Source: Pleurotus djamor (taxonomy: Eukaryota > Basidiomycota > Agaricomycetes > Agaricales > Pleurotaceae). From it: 64,000 nt of DNA. The notes below the pieces were generated by a model, which made no database searches, was not told the origin of the DNA, and saw only the letters and a program-made list of their open reading frames with translations. The DNA is taken from contig JAPEVF010000047.1 in NCBI GenBank assembly GCA_029747585.1, forward strand, positions 1-64,000, in the 5' to 3' direction. Of this stretch, positions 33,738 through 44,787 are shown piece by piece (within the stretch, counting starts at the first letter, position 1; the number at the start of each line of letters is the position of its first letter). A program made the position numbers and the translations under genes.

Positions 33738-36028
33738 TTAGTGGGCACCCAAAGGTTGAATCGTGAGGTCAGCCTCATCAGTGGGTACGCTGAGAACGCG
33801 GAGAGTGTTGGTGTGGCCAAGGCCGCCCTTCCATCCTTGGACGGCGACAACGGTGGATCCAGGAGTGATGATTTTCAGCGCGAGAGCATTTTTGAGACCA
33901 AAGCGGATACGGTTGTCCACCTGAGTTATTTGTAGAATTNAGCNTNGCTCACATGGCTTCGAAGCGCAACTCACATCAGTCTGCCATTGATGGTCCTGGA
34001 TACCACGAGGTTCGGGGTACCAGAACGGATAACATCCACGATGCAAGTGGATTTGGCGAGCGGTTTGTTCATTGCGTGTGACTTGGAAGGTGACATTGCA
34101 TGAGTATGATGTAAATTTTGTGCGGTCGTATGACTTACCAGTGATGATCGGTACTCTGGGGCGATATTTGGAGATCAAACGGGCGGTGTTTCCGCTCGTT
34201 GAAAGAACGAGGATGGCGCTGGCATCCTGTTCAGATGCAGCGGCGACCGCGGCAATGGCAACAGTCTCAACAGTCTCGGTGGGTCTGGGTTGAGCGGCAC
34301 GCAATTCTTGGTACAAAGGAGGGTAGCAGATGGCAGCCTCGGCGAGAAGGCAAGTTTCGGCCATCATCAAAACTAGAATTGACGGTTGGCGCGAGNTGAA
34401 NTTGATGAAANGGAATTGACGAACCAGATTGGATGGGGTAGGAGCCCTTGGCCGTCTCACCAGACAACATGACNCAGTCAGATCCGTCGAGAACGGCGTT
34501 GGCGACNTCNCTGACTTCAGCACGNGTAGGNCGAGGGTTGTACTANNNNAANTGTCANCTCGANTNNNGATNTCGAANNNANAAGAAGAATNACCGTCAT
34601 NGACTCCAACATCTGGGTNGCNACAATGACGGGCTTGCCAGCNATGTTACACTTCGCAATCATCATCTTNTGAGCNAGGAACACTTGACTNGCNGGGATT
34701 TCGATACCAAGATCACCACGAGCGACCATGACACCATCGGTCTCCTTGAGAATCTCGTCAAAGTTCTCAACACCTTGTTCATTCTCAATCTTGACAATGA
34801 TTTTGATGTTGGCACCGTCAGGACCGAGCACCTCACGGATGTCCTTGACGTCCTGGCCGCGGCGGATGAAAGAAGCAAAGATCATGTCCACACCGTTCTT
34901 GACACCGAATTGCAAGTCCTTCTTATCCTTTTCAGAAAGAGCGGGGAGATCGACATCGGTCTTGGGGAGGTTGACACCCTTTCGCGATGAGAGGGTTCCG
35001 TTGTTGAGGCAACGAACACGGACGTTGGTGCCGTCAATGGAGATGACGAGGAGAGACAAGATACCTACTCAAGAGTGAGCAATCGTTATCGCCTGTAAGT
35101 CGACTTGTACAAACCATCATCAACGTAGATGAGTTTTCCTGGGGCAGTGACTTTGGGAAGGTTGACCTAGGAAACGATGGGTTAAGCTTATTCGCCAAAA
35201 CAAGCNAAAAAAAGCGCAGCACGTACGTAGTCGACCCAGAGAACCTTGTCATCACAGACTTCACTATACTTGGGGTCTGTCGAGATGGTGAATTCATGGC
35301 CAGCAGCCACCGGGATCTGTCAAGATGATCAGATCGTAAAAACAAAGATCATGGAGAGGCGCAACGCACATCGACACCGTCCCTGGTAAGACCAGTTCGG
35401 ATCTCTGGTCCTTTCTGTAAGCTCGGTGAGTAGGCAATCCCTTTCATGCGATAAGGCAACCGTAAGTACGCACAGTGTCCAAAGCAATGGCAACAGGACG
35501 TCCAGTAGGATCGGCTAAGGTTATGATACGCGAACTTGGTCAATTGTCGACGAAGCGGTATGCCAAGACCAAANCCTACCTGCGACCATCTTGCGGGTGT
35601 TATCAATGACACTTTGATGGTATTCGTACGAGCCATGGGAGAAGTTCATGCGAACTATGAATTGATCTCGTCGTCAGAGAGCAGATTGAGAGATCAGCAA
35701 ACGCAGTACGGACCAACATTGACACCAGCCCGTCTCAGCTCAGCAAGTTTCTCAACGCTGTTGACCTTGGGGCCTGAAGTAGAAGTANGGGGGCCTCGTT
35801 TGTGATAAACATCAAGTTGAAGATACAATGCTGCTCACCAATCGTAGCGATGATGGAAGTCTATTCCACGATAAAGACATGGATCAGAAGCTGGGAGCGA
35901 CGACAACTATAAGAAATTAAGCTTACTTTACGAAGGAACTTGGTTTCCTCAGTGGTCACCGGAGCCTTTGCTGGGCTCAGAGTTGAGTTCCATTCCAACT
36001 GGGAGTGAATGCCATCGACGGGGAACAT
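33738..36028 (-). CDS. PYK1: Pyruvate kinase
   Basis: Last enzyme of glycolysis: phosphoenolpyruvate + ADP to pyruvate + ATP. About 13 exons on the minus strand, including one of 22 nt (35839-35860) coding TSIIATI. Motifs: [103 protein letters not shown] and a complete C-domain ending LTIQPLGAH. About 530 aa. Ns cluster at 34.4-34.7 kb around the MLESMT/YNPRPTRAEV junction, where an intron is likely but its ends are masked. The stop position may be off by one because of numbering around 33.74 kb. Confidence 0.93.
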
Positions 36029-36455
36029 GGTTGTCGGAGATGATGAGAGGGATTTAGGATGTTCGAAGAAGATATGGGTGACTTTATATGAAAAGACACA
36101 GCGGAGGTAGAGAGGTGGCTAAGGATAAGAGCAAGGCAGCAAAGCCCCGTCACGGCATGTATTTGTAGGTTGCCTTATCGATGCCCCAAAGTTGCACTGC
36201 TGGACTCGAATTTGATGGTCGACAGATATCATTGTTTTGTAACGATACCGCGCGCTGCCATGCACGTTCTTCATTCCCTTGGTTGGTTGGACTCATATCG
36301 CGAGAAGGCGTGAGCACAGCACGTATACAACTGTATTTATACGATAATAAACCAAATTTCACAGCNAAAAAACGGCGACGACGCGATACATGGTACAAAT
36401 TACTAACAGACCTGAGGAACATGGAAAACTCGGAGAAATTGGGCACCGCCATCAT
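36029..36455. other. Pyruvate kinase promoter and CSL 3' flank
   Basis: 427 bp between two minus-strand genes. On the minus strand a TATAAA lies at 36083-36088, about 55 bp before the pyruvate kinase ATG. It is followed by a pyrimidine-rich leader with CTCTC and TCTTC stretches, the usual look of a strong fungal glycolytic promoter. No gene or repeat seen in the rest. Confidence 0.5.
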
Positions 36456-38925
36456 TTACATCACTCTCAATGTCCATCCATGCAGTCCACCCTCCGCTGC
36501 AGCCGCCGCTTGTGCAGCAGCAAGCCAGCCGGTATCTATGTTTCCGCCTATGGGATTCGCAACGTTCTGGACCGTTGAGAGATCTATGCTTTGGAAGACA
36601 TTTTCGCATGCAATCGTGCGTCCTGAATGATAACCCACACCATCACAAGCCCGAATGAATAGCAATGGAAGACTGCGACCGGCGATAGACGGATGTGGAT
36701 GAGGTGTTTGCGCACTTCCATTTTCCCCTTCACCAGACTGAGCACCGTTACCATTGGCTGAACCAGGAGCCCGAGAAGGGTCGTGATTCGGAGGAAGTGC
36801 ATCTTCTTCTAAAGCCTTGATAACGTCAGACAGTGGCGGCATTTCGACGATGACGATGGTGTGTAACGGGCCCTGTGGCACGAAGCGAGGGGTACCCGGG
36901 GGAGGTACACCCATCATGTCACCAGGTGCAGCGGGGTCTTGAGGAGTCGGTATACCTGGAAGAGCTTGAGCGAACGGTGCGATGTTGGTTAGCGGACCAG
37001 GAGCCGCCGCAGGGTAGACACTATGCCGGAGTGGACCCAAATTTCCTAGATAGACATCGAGGGGTGTTTGCATGCGAGTCTTGGGGTCTTCATAGAAGAA
37101 ATTCGATACAGTTAATTCGACAGTATTGTTGGGGGTGCGATAAACGGGGGCGGTGAACAGTGTTGGGAAAGGCGTAATGGGCATATCAGGTATTGTTTGG
37201 TTTTGACCAAAGGCATCGAAAAATGTGTATTGGAACTTGGCTAAGTGATGATAATGTGAGTTTTTCGAAGCCAAGTGCTACATTGTGAAGGTACTCACAT
37301 ATACCAACGATGGTCCAGCATAGATAGTCATCGACTTCATCAGAGATCATGCGTACACCGTCTTTAACTTCCTCTCGGACGCGTGGAGATTGGAACAGCA
37401 AAGGGTGGGTCCCGGGGTGCGAGGAGACNTCCTGGCGCTGGGGGGGCCACCACTCCCGGGGTACCAGGGATAGGGCCAGCCGCAGAGAGATAGTGGCGAG
37501 AGCCGTCAGGGTTCACACGTTGCAGAGCGATTTTCTGCATCTGACTGACGGGGCCGCCATCCTCTGGAGAGACACGGCCTTTATCGACTTTGCGGATTAT
37601 CAAAGGAGATGTTGCTATGCCCGAGTGTGTATCCGATAGGACAATTTCACAGCCATATGTGACAGGTAAAGGAGCTCCTGAAAATCCCACGAAAAGGTGA
37701 ACGGGGCTCTTGGAAAACTCGATCACGTGAACTTACCGATGATATTGGCCTGGTCTGGTCGTCGAACGACATTGACGTTGAACGCGGACCAGGCTACGTT
37801 GCTGGCGCATAACTGCGCGTGATCAATGGTCATGTATTTTGTGCGGACAGTCTGAGAGTTGATTCGATTAAAAAGAGAAACCGGGCCACCAGCAAGGATG
37901 CAAGAAGATATATTACGCGTCTTTGCAGTCTTTTTGGATGGCTTGGATATAATGGTTACAGGAGCAGAGTCGAAGGAGGCCCAAATGCGACCTTCGGGAG
38001 GGTTGTTTGAATCCGAGGTAGATGCATTAGGAGGGACTTCTGCGACATCAAGGGACAGTTGGAAGCTCTTTGCCTTAGCGGTTCCAGTGACATGGAGGAA
38101 CTTGAAACTGGCGGTCATATTGTTATCTAAGGGGGCCCTCTGTTCGAAGGAACGCTCTCCACTTTCGGACACGACGGACATGGACAGCTGCTGGGAGCGA
38201 AGATGCCACACCGGGCCTTCTATATGGACGACCGGGGGCGGGCAGAGAAATCGCTTTTCGCTTCCATAGGACTTTTGAGCGACCGCAGCATGTAGACATA
38301 TGACAGTAGTCATTGGCATGACTCTCGAAGGATCCTGAGATACGTGGTCGCCGACGATGCGCCTTATCTTGTGGTGTGGATCCTCGGAATCGTTATCGTC
38401 GAGCTTTCGCTTTCCAGGAGCCATGGGCTGGATAAGGAAGCTTTACATATGAGTTGGAGGTGGCGACGCGGTAAGACTCACTGCAGCAACACCATTCAAC
38501 GGAGGCAGCCATCCCTGCGGTGGAGGTGGAGGTGCTTGCTGTCCATTTGCAGCAGCATCCTTCTTGGATGCGAGCAGAGACTGGATGGACGCGGTATTGT
38601 CTGGGGTCACNTGAGGGGGTCACCGGCGGCGACGTNCGAGGGCTGGACTGGCTGAGGATCCTCTGGCTGTGGTGGTGGTGGTAGCNGTGGAAGCTGTTGA
38701 GGAAGCTGGGAGGGAGGGGAGGGAGGTGGGTTTGAGGATGGCTGGGGATGGCTAGTCAGGGGGACGGCACACACGGTGAACTCGGGAGAGAGAGGAGCGT
38801 ACCGATGAGGCTGCTGGGGACAAGCGAGGGTCCGTTGGCTGTGGGGCGGTGTCTTGGGGTGCTAATGCAGACATGTGAAGCGGGGGAGCATGGATGTAGT
38901 CACGGACATCGAAGGGGGCATCCAT
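36456..38925 (-). CDS. CSL (CBF1/RBP-J/Su(H)/LAG1) family transcription factor
   Basis: Sequence-specific DNA-binding protein related to S. pombe Cbf11/Cbf12 and animal RBP-J. Fungi lack Notch, so it would act in cell-cycle or adhesion-type control. The N-terminus is recovered by splicing: MDAPFDVRDYIHAPPLHMSA, then a Pro/Gln-rich stretch, then TPDNTASIQSLLASKKDA, then PMAPGKRKLDD. The Rel-homology part contains VICLHAAVAQKSYGSEKRF and CPPPVVHIEGPVW. The beta-trefoil part contains FNRINSQTVRTKYMTID and MQKIALQRVNPDGSRHYL. A C-terminal IPT-like part with TVELTVSNFFYEDP and a long Pro/Ala loop ends GGLHGWTLRVM. Ns at 38,611 and 38,636 must be extra positions for the Pro-rich exon to stay open. 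Confidence 0.85.
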
Positions 38926-39346
38926 TTTCAATAAAAGGCGGATGGGAAAGTGAGGCAGCCCAAACTCTCACGCAAGCCTGTGAACCTTGGCTTTATTGGG
39001 TTTTCTCACACCCTGGACCCCAGCCACCACACGGCACGTGGAACACCGTGGGAGCACCCTTCGTCCAACCTTTCCGGGGTCCTGCCTGCACCAGACCCCC
39101 GTCTGATGGAACGCCTTCTTCAGTCCCATTCAGCACACAGAAGTCCTCATTCCTTCCACGTCTTCGCGCCTCAATTATGCCATGTAAGTATAATATACTG
39201 GTGCTGTAATGTGCAATGTGTATGTACGACTAGTCCATGTGTGTGTGTGTCCGAATGTAGATAAACATGCTTCAAGAATGGCTCGATGCCCAAGAAAGAC
39301 AGAAATTTTACAAAGTCCAATTTCGTGACACCGCGTGCGTGCAAGC
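38926..39346. other. CSL promoter / TMEM198-like 3' flank
   Basis: About 420 bp between two minus-strand genes. It contains a short GT-rich run (gtgtgtgtgtg near 39,240) and otherwise ordinary sequence. No gene, RNA or repeat recognised. Confidence 0.4.
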
Positions 39347-42077
39347 TTAATGAGCTCGACGTTGGTCGTGGCTGCTTTGCCGTTTCGAGCCCCCAGGGAA
39401 AGGCACTCCGGGCTCGACGCCCGATCCTCGCTCAGGACGCGNCCCCGAATTCACCTTCCTCCTGATATCTCTGCCAATCCTCCACCTTCAGCGTGGACAT
39501 CCGTTTCGCCGATGGTCCGCCAGTTGTCGCTAACCTGTCGCCACTCATAGATCGAGAGTGACGCCTTGGTCGCACTTCGTGTGCTGTAGAGGCTCGCTTC
39601 AAATCGTCTCTTTTTCTCTGTTCCAAGACAGCCGCTTTCTCAGCTTGTCGCTTGGTCACCGCATCGCGTTCGACCGCCTTCGATTTTTCCCATCTCTGTT
39701 TGGCCGCCGCAAGTTCCGCCTGTTCTCTCTCCGCCTTGGTAAGAGGGCCCTGAAGATCCCGCATCTTCTCCCTGTGGCGCTCGTTCAGTTCCTCAAACGT
39801 ACGGCTTCGGTTGTCAGCCCGTTGGGGACTGGGGGAGTGAACAGCCAGCTTCTTGGGAGGTAAAATGGAAACCGGGACGTTTCCACCAGAATTATGTCGA
39901 GCAGGTGCGATTCTTGCGAGGGGAGTATCATCCGAGTCAGAACCAGAGCCTACGCCAAGTGCATTTTCCCGTCGCTTACGCCTATCCAGAGCTTCAACTA
40001 CAGCCTGGGGGACGGGTAATCGTGCGGCGGAAGAACCTGATTGAGTCGTGGCGATAGGTGGAGTGATACCCGTGGGAGGTTGAACAAGCTTGCGATCATG
40101 GAGATACGCATCCCAGTCATTGTCACGCAGAGGGGCACTTGTCGGACGACTAATTGACTCGCCGAGTAGGGAGGACCGAGCAAGGTGCGACAGTTCCATA
40201 GAGTACACTCTTCCACGGGGATCCGTTTCGCGAGGTGGACGGAGGTGAGAAGGCCCTGGGGCAAGAGCGGCTGAAGCGTCCAGGCTAGCCCGTCGGGATA
40301 AGAGCGACTGGTGGCGTGAAGCTGAAGTAGAGGATGGTGTAGGCGTCTCGCTCTTCAGAACGTCAATAGACCGCCGCAACTCCATGATCTCGGCCATGAG
40401 GTCCTGCTTTTTCTTCGCAGTCTCTCCATCGGTGTCATTATCCTTTTGGGTATTCTGGGCGATAAAATTGCTGGGAACATCGTCCTTGATACCAAGTCCT
40501 AGATCAAGGGCAGGTAGTGCGCCGGGACTTTGACTACGGAATGCTCTCCGAACGTCTTCATCTGGGGCGGGTCCAGCAAAGAATTCCGAAACGTTTGAAA
40601 GGGCGCGGGGACGACTGTCGGTCAGCGTGAAGGAAGAAGCATGATGCCCGGAATTCGGGGTGGCCGGAGAATCCAAGTCCTTCATTAACGGTGTACTGGA
40701 ATACCCGCTTTCATTGCGAAAGTGCTTTGGCAACGGAGGGTGTTCGCGTTCCCAGTCGTCCTTTTCGGAGGTGAGTCCTTGGAACCTCTCAGCAGCTTGA
40801 AGCTCTTGTTCTTCATCGCGCTTCCGCTCTTCTTCGGCAATTTCTTCCAGCTTACGCTGAAGTACACGGAGAATTCGCAGCTGAACCGCGATACCCATGA
40901 GGGACACAGCGCCAATCAAGCCGAGCTCAATTTGCATGGTCTGTGAGACCGGGAACTGGATGCCATTGGTCGTGTACTTGGTGAACAGGGCCTGGAAACC
41001 GATATTCCAGATGTAGAACTAGATGTGTGGCCCTGAGTATCCTGACGACCCTAGGTATGACGTAGGTTTCTCACCTCTTTAAGTCCAGCAGTAGTAAAGC
41101 AGTCCACCCCTAATATGAAAGCAGACGACCCAACAAACGCCGTCGAAACGAGGAGAATGTGGTAGTGGATCTTATGATGTGGCATTCGGCATTAGTTAGC
41201 CGTCTGGGCGCATGGGTACGGATGATTGGACTCACTTTAGGAATAGTGCAAAGGATAAATCCGACGACGCCGCATCCTGTGAAACGGTTAAGCAAGGTTA
41301 AGCTGAGGATGCTTATACGATGGAAGCCGCACCGATATACATGATCCATCGGAAACCGATGGGATGGATGATGCCGCCATCGCGGAAACACTGTATCCAT
41401 AGTGCAAAGGCGAAGCCTCCCCAAGCACCAATAAAATACTTGGCTGCTTTCCAGAAGAAGATGGCAACGCCGCCTCCAGCGATACCGGCAATTGCACACG
41501 CCAATACAAAGTATCCACGTAAACTCTGGCTTGGAGGGTTGACAGCGGGGAGAATACCGAACTTGAGGATGAGGACGAAGCAGACGAGGGAGAGCGTATA
41601 GAAACCAATTAGGAAGAAGGAAGTCCTGTAACGGATCACGTTCACGACCATGTATAAGCCAGAACAATGCAATGCTACGCACCATCTATTCTTATGACCC
41701 CAGAACGCGCTTGGCAGACCAGTCAGAATGAGAACAGCACCCAAAACGCCAAAGGCGGGATCTAATTTGGTGTCGAGAACGATGGGTTCCGGGGTTGGCG
41801 AGGCCGAAGAAGTGTTCGTAGCCGCCGAGGTTGTTGCAGTCGGGGTGATGGTGAAGGTGACATTAAAGATGGTGGGCACGACGGTGGTCACTGGGACGTT
41901 CTGGCCTCCCGAGCGGGTGGTAGAGGTAATGGTAGCTGAGCTGGTCGTCAAGGAGAGGGAAAGAGACTGGCTGGTGGAAGTCGTCGACGACGAGGGCTCA
42001 GTGGTCTGAGCGGCGATGAAGGTGAATGTGCATAACGCTATGAGAAGGAGGGAGAGTAGCGGAGGACGAGGGAGCAT
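39347..42077 (-). CDS. TMEM198/TM7S3-like (DUF4203) multi-pass membrane protein with long cytosolic tail
   Basis: Membrane protein of unknown function. A signal peptide (LLSLLLIALCTFTFIAA) and a Ser/Thr-rich lumenal part (ATTSAATNTSSASPTPEP) come first. About seven membrane helices follow (AFGVLGAVLILTGLPSAFWG, TSFFLIGFYTLSLVCFVLIL, GYFVLACAIAGIAGGG, FALWIQC, CGVVGFILCTIP, HYHILLVSTAFVGSSAFIL, ELGLIGAVSLMGIAVQL). A cytosolic tail of about 490 residues is Ser/Arg-rich with a coiled coil (LEEIAEEERKRDEEQELQA). Introns lie inside the helical part; the tail is one exon. The frame as printed stops at 39432. If the N at 39,442 is an extra base, the frame continues (FGARPERGSGVEPG) to a stop at 39347, which I chose. 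Confidence 0.75.
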
Positions 42078-42330
42078 GACGGGCGGGAAGGAAGAGGTAT
42101 CCCCAGTTCATGGGTGGCTAATGAGTGATAGGGCATAATATACCGCAAAGTGGAAGGAGTGTGTGAACTCATAGCTTATTTCTCGCTAAACGAAGTATCA
42201 ACGACTACTGCCTCGCGACCAACTCTTTTCATACGGCTCATTTTATGCTCAACCTTCTCCACACACACGTTACAGAATTCATCTTCAATTTTATGTATTC
42301 GAAAAGAAATCCGCGGCCGGCGACCAGAGG

Positions 42331-44153
42331 CTAATCAAAATGGGAAAAACGCACTGGAGTTACGCCGACTTCCTTGAATACCCGCAGCATCTTCCCGGCC
42401 TCGTCTAGACCAGCAGCCTCGTTTCCTTCGACGACAGTGATGACTTTCCCGCCTCGCCCAAAACGCCCGACACGACCAGCAAGGTGCACGTAGGCATCGA
42501 ACGTCTGACCATTCACCCTAGGTCCCCCTGGAATCCCAAGGATAAACACATGAGTAAGGTGAGGCAGATCTAATCCACGTGTATTCGCGAGCGTAGAGAT
42601 CAGCAATGTTGGCGACTCCTTCACTGCGTCACCGCCAGTCAACAGATGTTGACGCCCTTGGTTGACCGCGGTCAAATCCAAGGCTTGGGCGTTCACGCCT
42701 AATCGTTGCAACTCTTGGACAGTGCGCTGAACAGGCGAAGAAGCGGGCAGAACCAACAATGCAACGGAAGGAACGTCAAGGGCAAAGGCCGTAGCAACGG
42801 CTTCCAATATGTTTGGATCCAATGGTGGTGACGACGCGTTGATTCCTGAAAATGTAAAAGTATGAACAAACTTCCATGTTAATCAAGAAAAACCATTCAA
42901 TCACCGTCGAAGAGTTCTGTGGGTATGTCAACCGCCGAGGAGGTCGAATTGTTGAAAATAGATTCTGGCGTGATAAATTCACCGTCTTCTGGCTCTGCAA
43001 TCGGGGATTCTTGAGCTTCGGGTGTATTTTTGGTGTCACCATTTGGGGAGACGATGAGCAGAGAATGGAGAATGCCAGAGTCGACTGATGCATTATCGGT
43101 GATGAGTGGGTTAGAACGATTTACGTTAGATTTTTCTGATTGCTTGAATTTGAGGAGTTGATCTCTTCGAAGCCATCGACCTTCCCTAAATAAAAAGAGG
43201 TCTAGATGCTTTCTCAGCGTAGCGCTCGTCATCACGAGCTGAGGTAAAGTGTCGCCGCGGTTCTCGACATCCTTCTCGCGTGGTTGCAGACGTGAAGCGT
43301 AGATTGTGTCTAATAAACGTCGCGTCGGACTGGGATGACGTTCAATCTTCTTCTTCGCCTTGAGGTATGCCTTGTGAAACGNTTTTTTCGCGACTTTTTA
43401 TGGGCACGCTTTCGATCAAGTAATCGACCTCGTCAACGACAACACACGATAATGTCGACAGTTGCAACGCAGATGCATCAGCTTCCAGCACGTCCAGCAG
43501 TGCCTGAGGGGTTCCAAGAAGGATGTGTGGCGGATTTTGACGTAGCTTTGCGATGCGTTCGGAGAGGCTAACGCGTTTATCCCGAACGATAACTTGGGCT
43601 GCCGAGTCACCGAGATGAGGGGAAGATACGCCGGGAGACATTGTGAGTTGCTCAACCCAATGCATAAATTGGAATGCGAGATCCCGGTGCGGAACGATGA
43701 GAAGCGAAGATATGATGGGGGACGTCGGGTTTGAGGAGGGAAGGTATGAAGAATCCAACCGAGGTTTGTTTAGTAGAGCGAGAAGCATGCCAAAGGACCT
43801 ATACAATAGTAAAGTTGTTGAGCTGGTTTTCGCTAAGGAAATGACGCAGTGACACACTTTCCAGAACCTGCCGCATCCTTCAGCAAAACATCTGCTCCCC
43901 TTAGAATGGCTGGAATGAACTGCTGCTGCATTTCAGTTGGATGCTTGATAGCCGGAAACGCGACATTCAATGCTCGGTGCAAAGCGCGTCGAATGCCAAT
44001 ATCTTTGAAGGACACGGGTTGCGGTTCAGGTTGGAGAGCTAGCGCGTGTGCTTCCGCACTGCGACTCATGGATCGTCGACATGGCTGGAGGGAGAAGGGA
44101 AGGCGACATGATGAACGCAGACATGATGAACGGAGAAAAAGAAACAGGCTCAT
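42331..44153 (-). CDS. Mitochondrial DEAD-box-type RNA helicase with DEVD motif
   Basis: Predicted ATP-dependent RNA helicase of the organelle, related in layout to Mrh4. Exons 43858-44153, 42905-43798 and 42331-42845 (minus). The N-terminus (MSLFLFLRSSCLRSSCRLPF) is Arg/Ser-rich like a presequence. Motifs: Q-like HPTEMQQQFIPAIL, I AAGSGKS, Ia-like IVPHRDLAFQ, II DEVD in CVVVDEVDYLIE, III MTSATLR, V-like STLANTRGLDLPH, VI HLAGRVGRFGRGG. Motif II departs from DEAD and motif VI from HRxGRxxR. An N at 43,382 must be an extra base: without it REKTFHKAYLKAKKKIE joins in frame to the motif III part; with it the frame ends in a stop. About 570 aa. Confidence 0.8.
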
Positions 44154-44232
44154 AAGGAAATTCACACGGGGATAGAGAAAAGATGTTTGATTTATGGGCA
44201 AGGCCAGGAGGAACGAAAGCGTGAAGTTTGTG

Positions 44233-44535
44233 TTACAGCCCAAAGAATGCCTTTCCTAGCCCAACTTGCTGGTATCTGGCAAACGCTGCAGAGCGAGAAA
44301 AGGTCATCAATACGCACAGCGGCGACAACGTTGGTCGGTTGTAGGACATACCCCAGTAACTCCACCTCCGACCTAAAAATTTGCCAAAATACGGGAGCAA
44401 GAGACCCCCAACGAGCTGGCGCAGTTGCTGCAGACTCTCCTCCCATTCCTGCTGAGCCAATAGGTAGTCTTCATCCTCCGAATCGAATGATGATTCCGAG
44501 TGAAAGTCGTCTAGTGATGGATCCGAGACGGGCAT
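44233..44535 (-). CDS. Small outer-mitochondrial-membrane protein, Mim2-like
   Basis: Candidate subunit of the MIM insertase of the outer mitochondrial membrane. Exons 44352-44535 and 44233-44285 (minus). The product of about 78 residues starts MPVSDPSLDDFHSESSF, is acidic (DSEDEDYLLAQ), then EWEESLQQLRQLVGGLLLPY with one membrane segment, FGKFLGRRWSYW, and after splicing AFARYQQVGLGKAFFGL. The pattern W-x-x-S-x-x-QL...P-x-x-GK-x-x-GRR is what I recall for Mim2. The name is less certain than the gene. It lies 80 bp upstream of the helicase on the same strand. Confidence 0.65.
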   Translation of the reverse strand: MPVSDPSLDDFHSESSFDSEDEDYLLAQQEWEESLQQLRQLVGGLLLPYFGKFLGRRWSYWGMSYNRPTLSPLCVLMTFSRSAAFARYQQVGLGKAFFGL

Positions 44536-44787
44536 TGGCTTTGCACAAAGGCGGATGTGGTAGTGGTAGTTTGGGCCGAAGATGCGTGTATCAGCTGAGT
44601 GCTGGCGTGTTTGGATGCTTGGGTGCTGGTGAGCTGGAAATGCTCGAGTGGCCGGGTTGAGATATGGCCACGGGCGCCTAGCAAACAAGCTCGGCAGTAC
44701 GTACTCCAAACACATCATCTCCCTCCTTCCACGACCACCACCATCGACGCCCCCAAACCAGCTGCAGGCAGATAGCTCCCATGCAGC

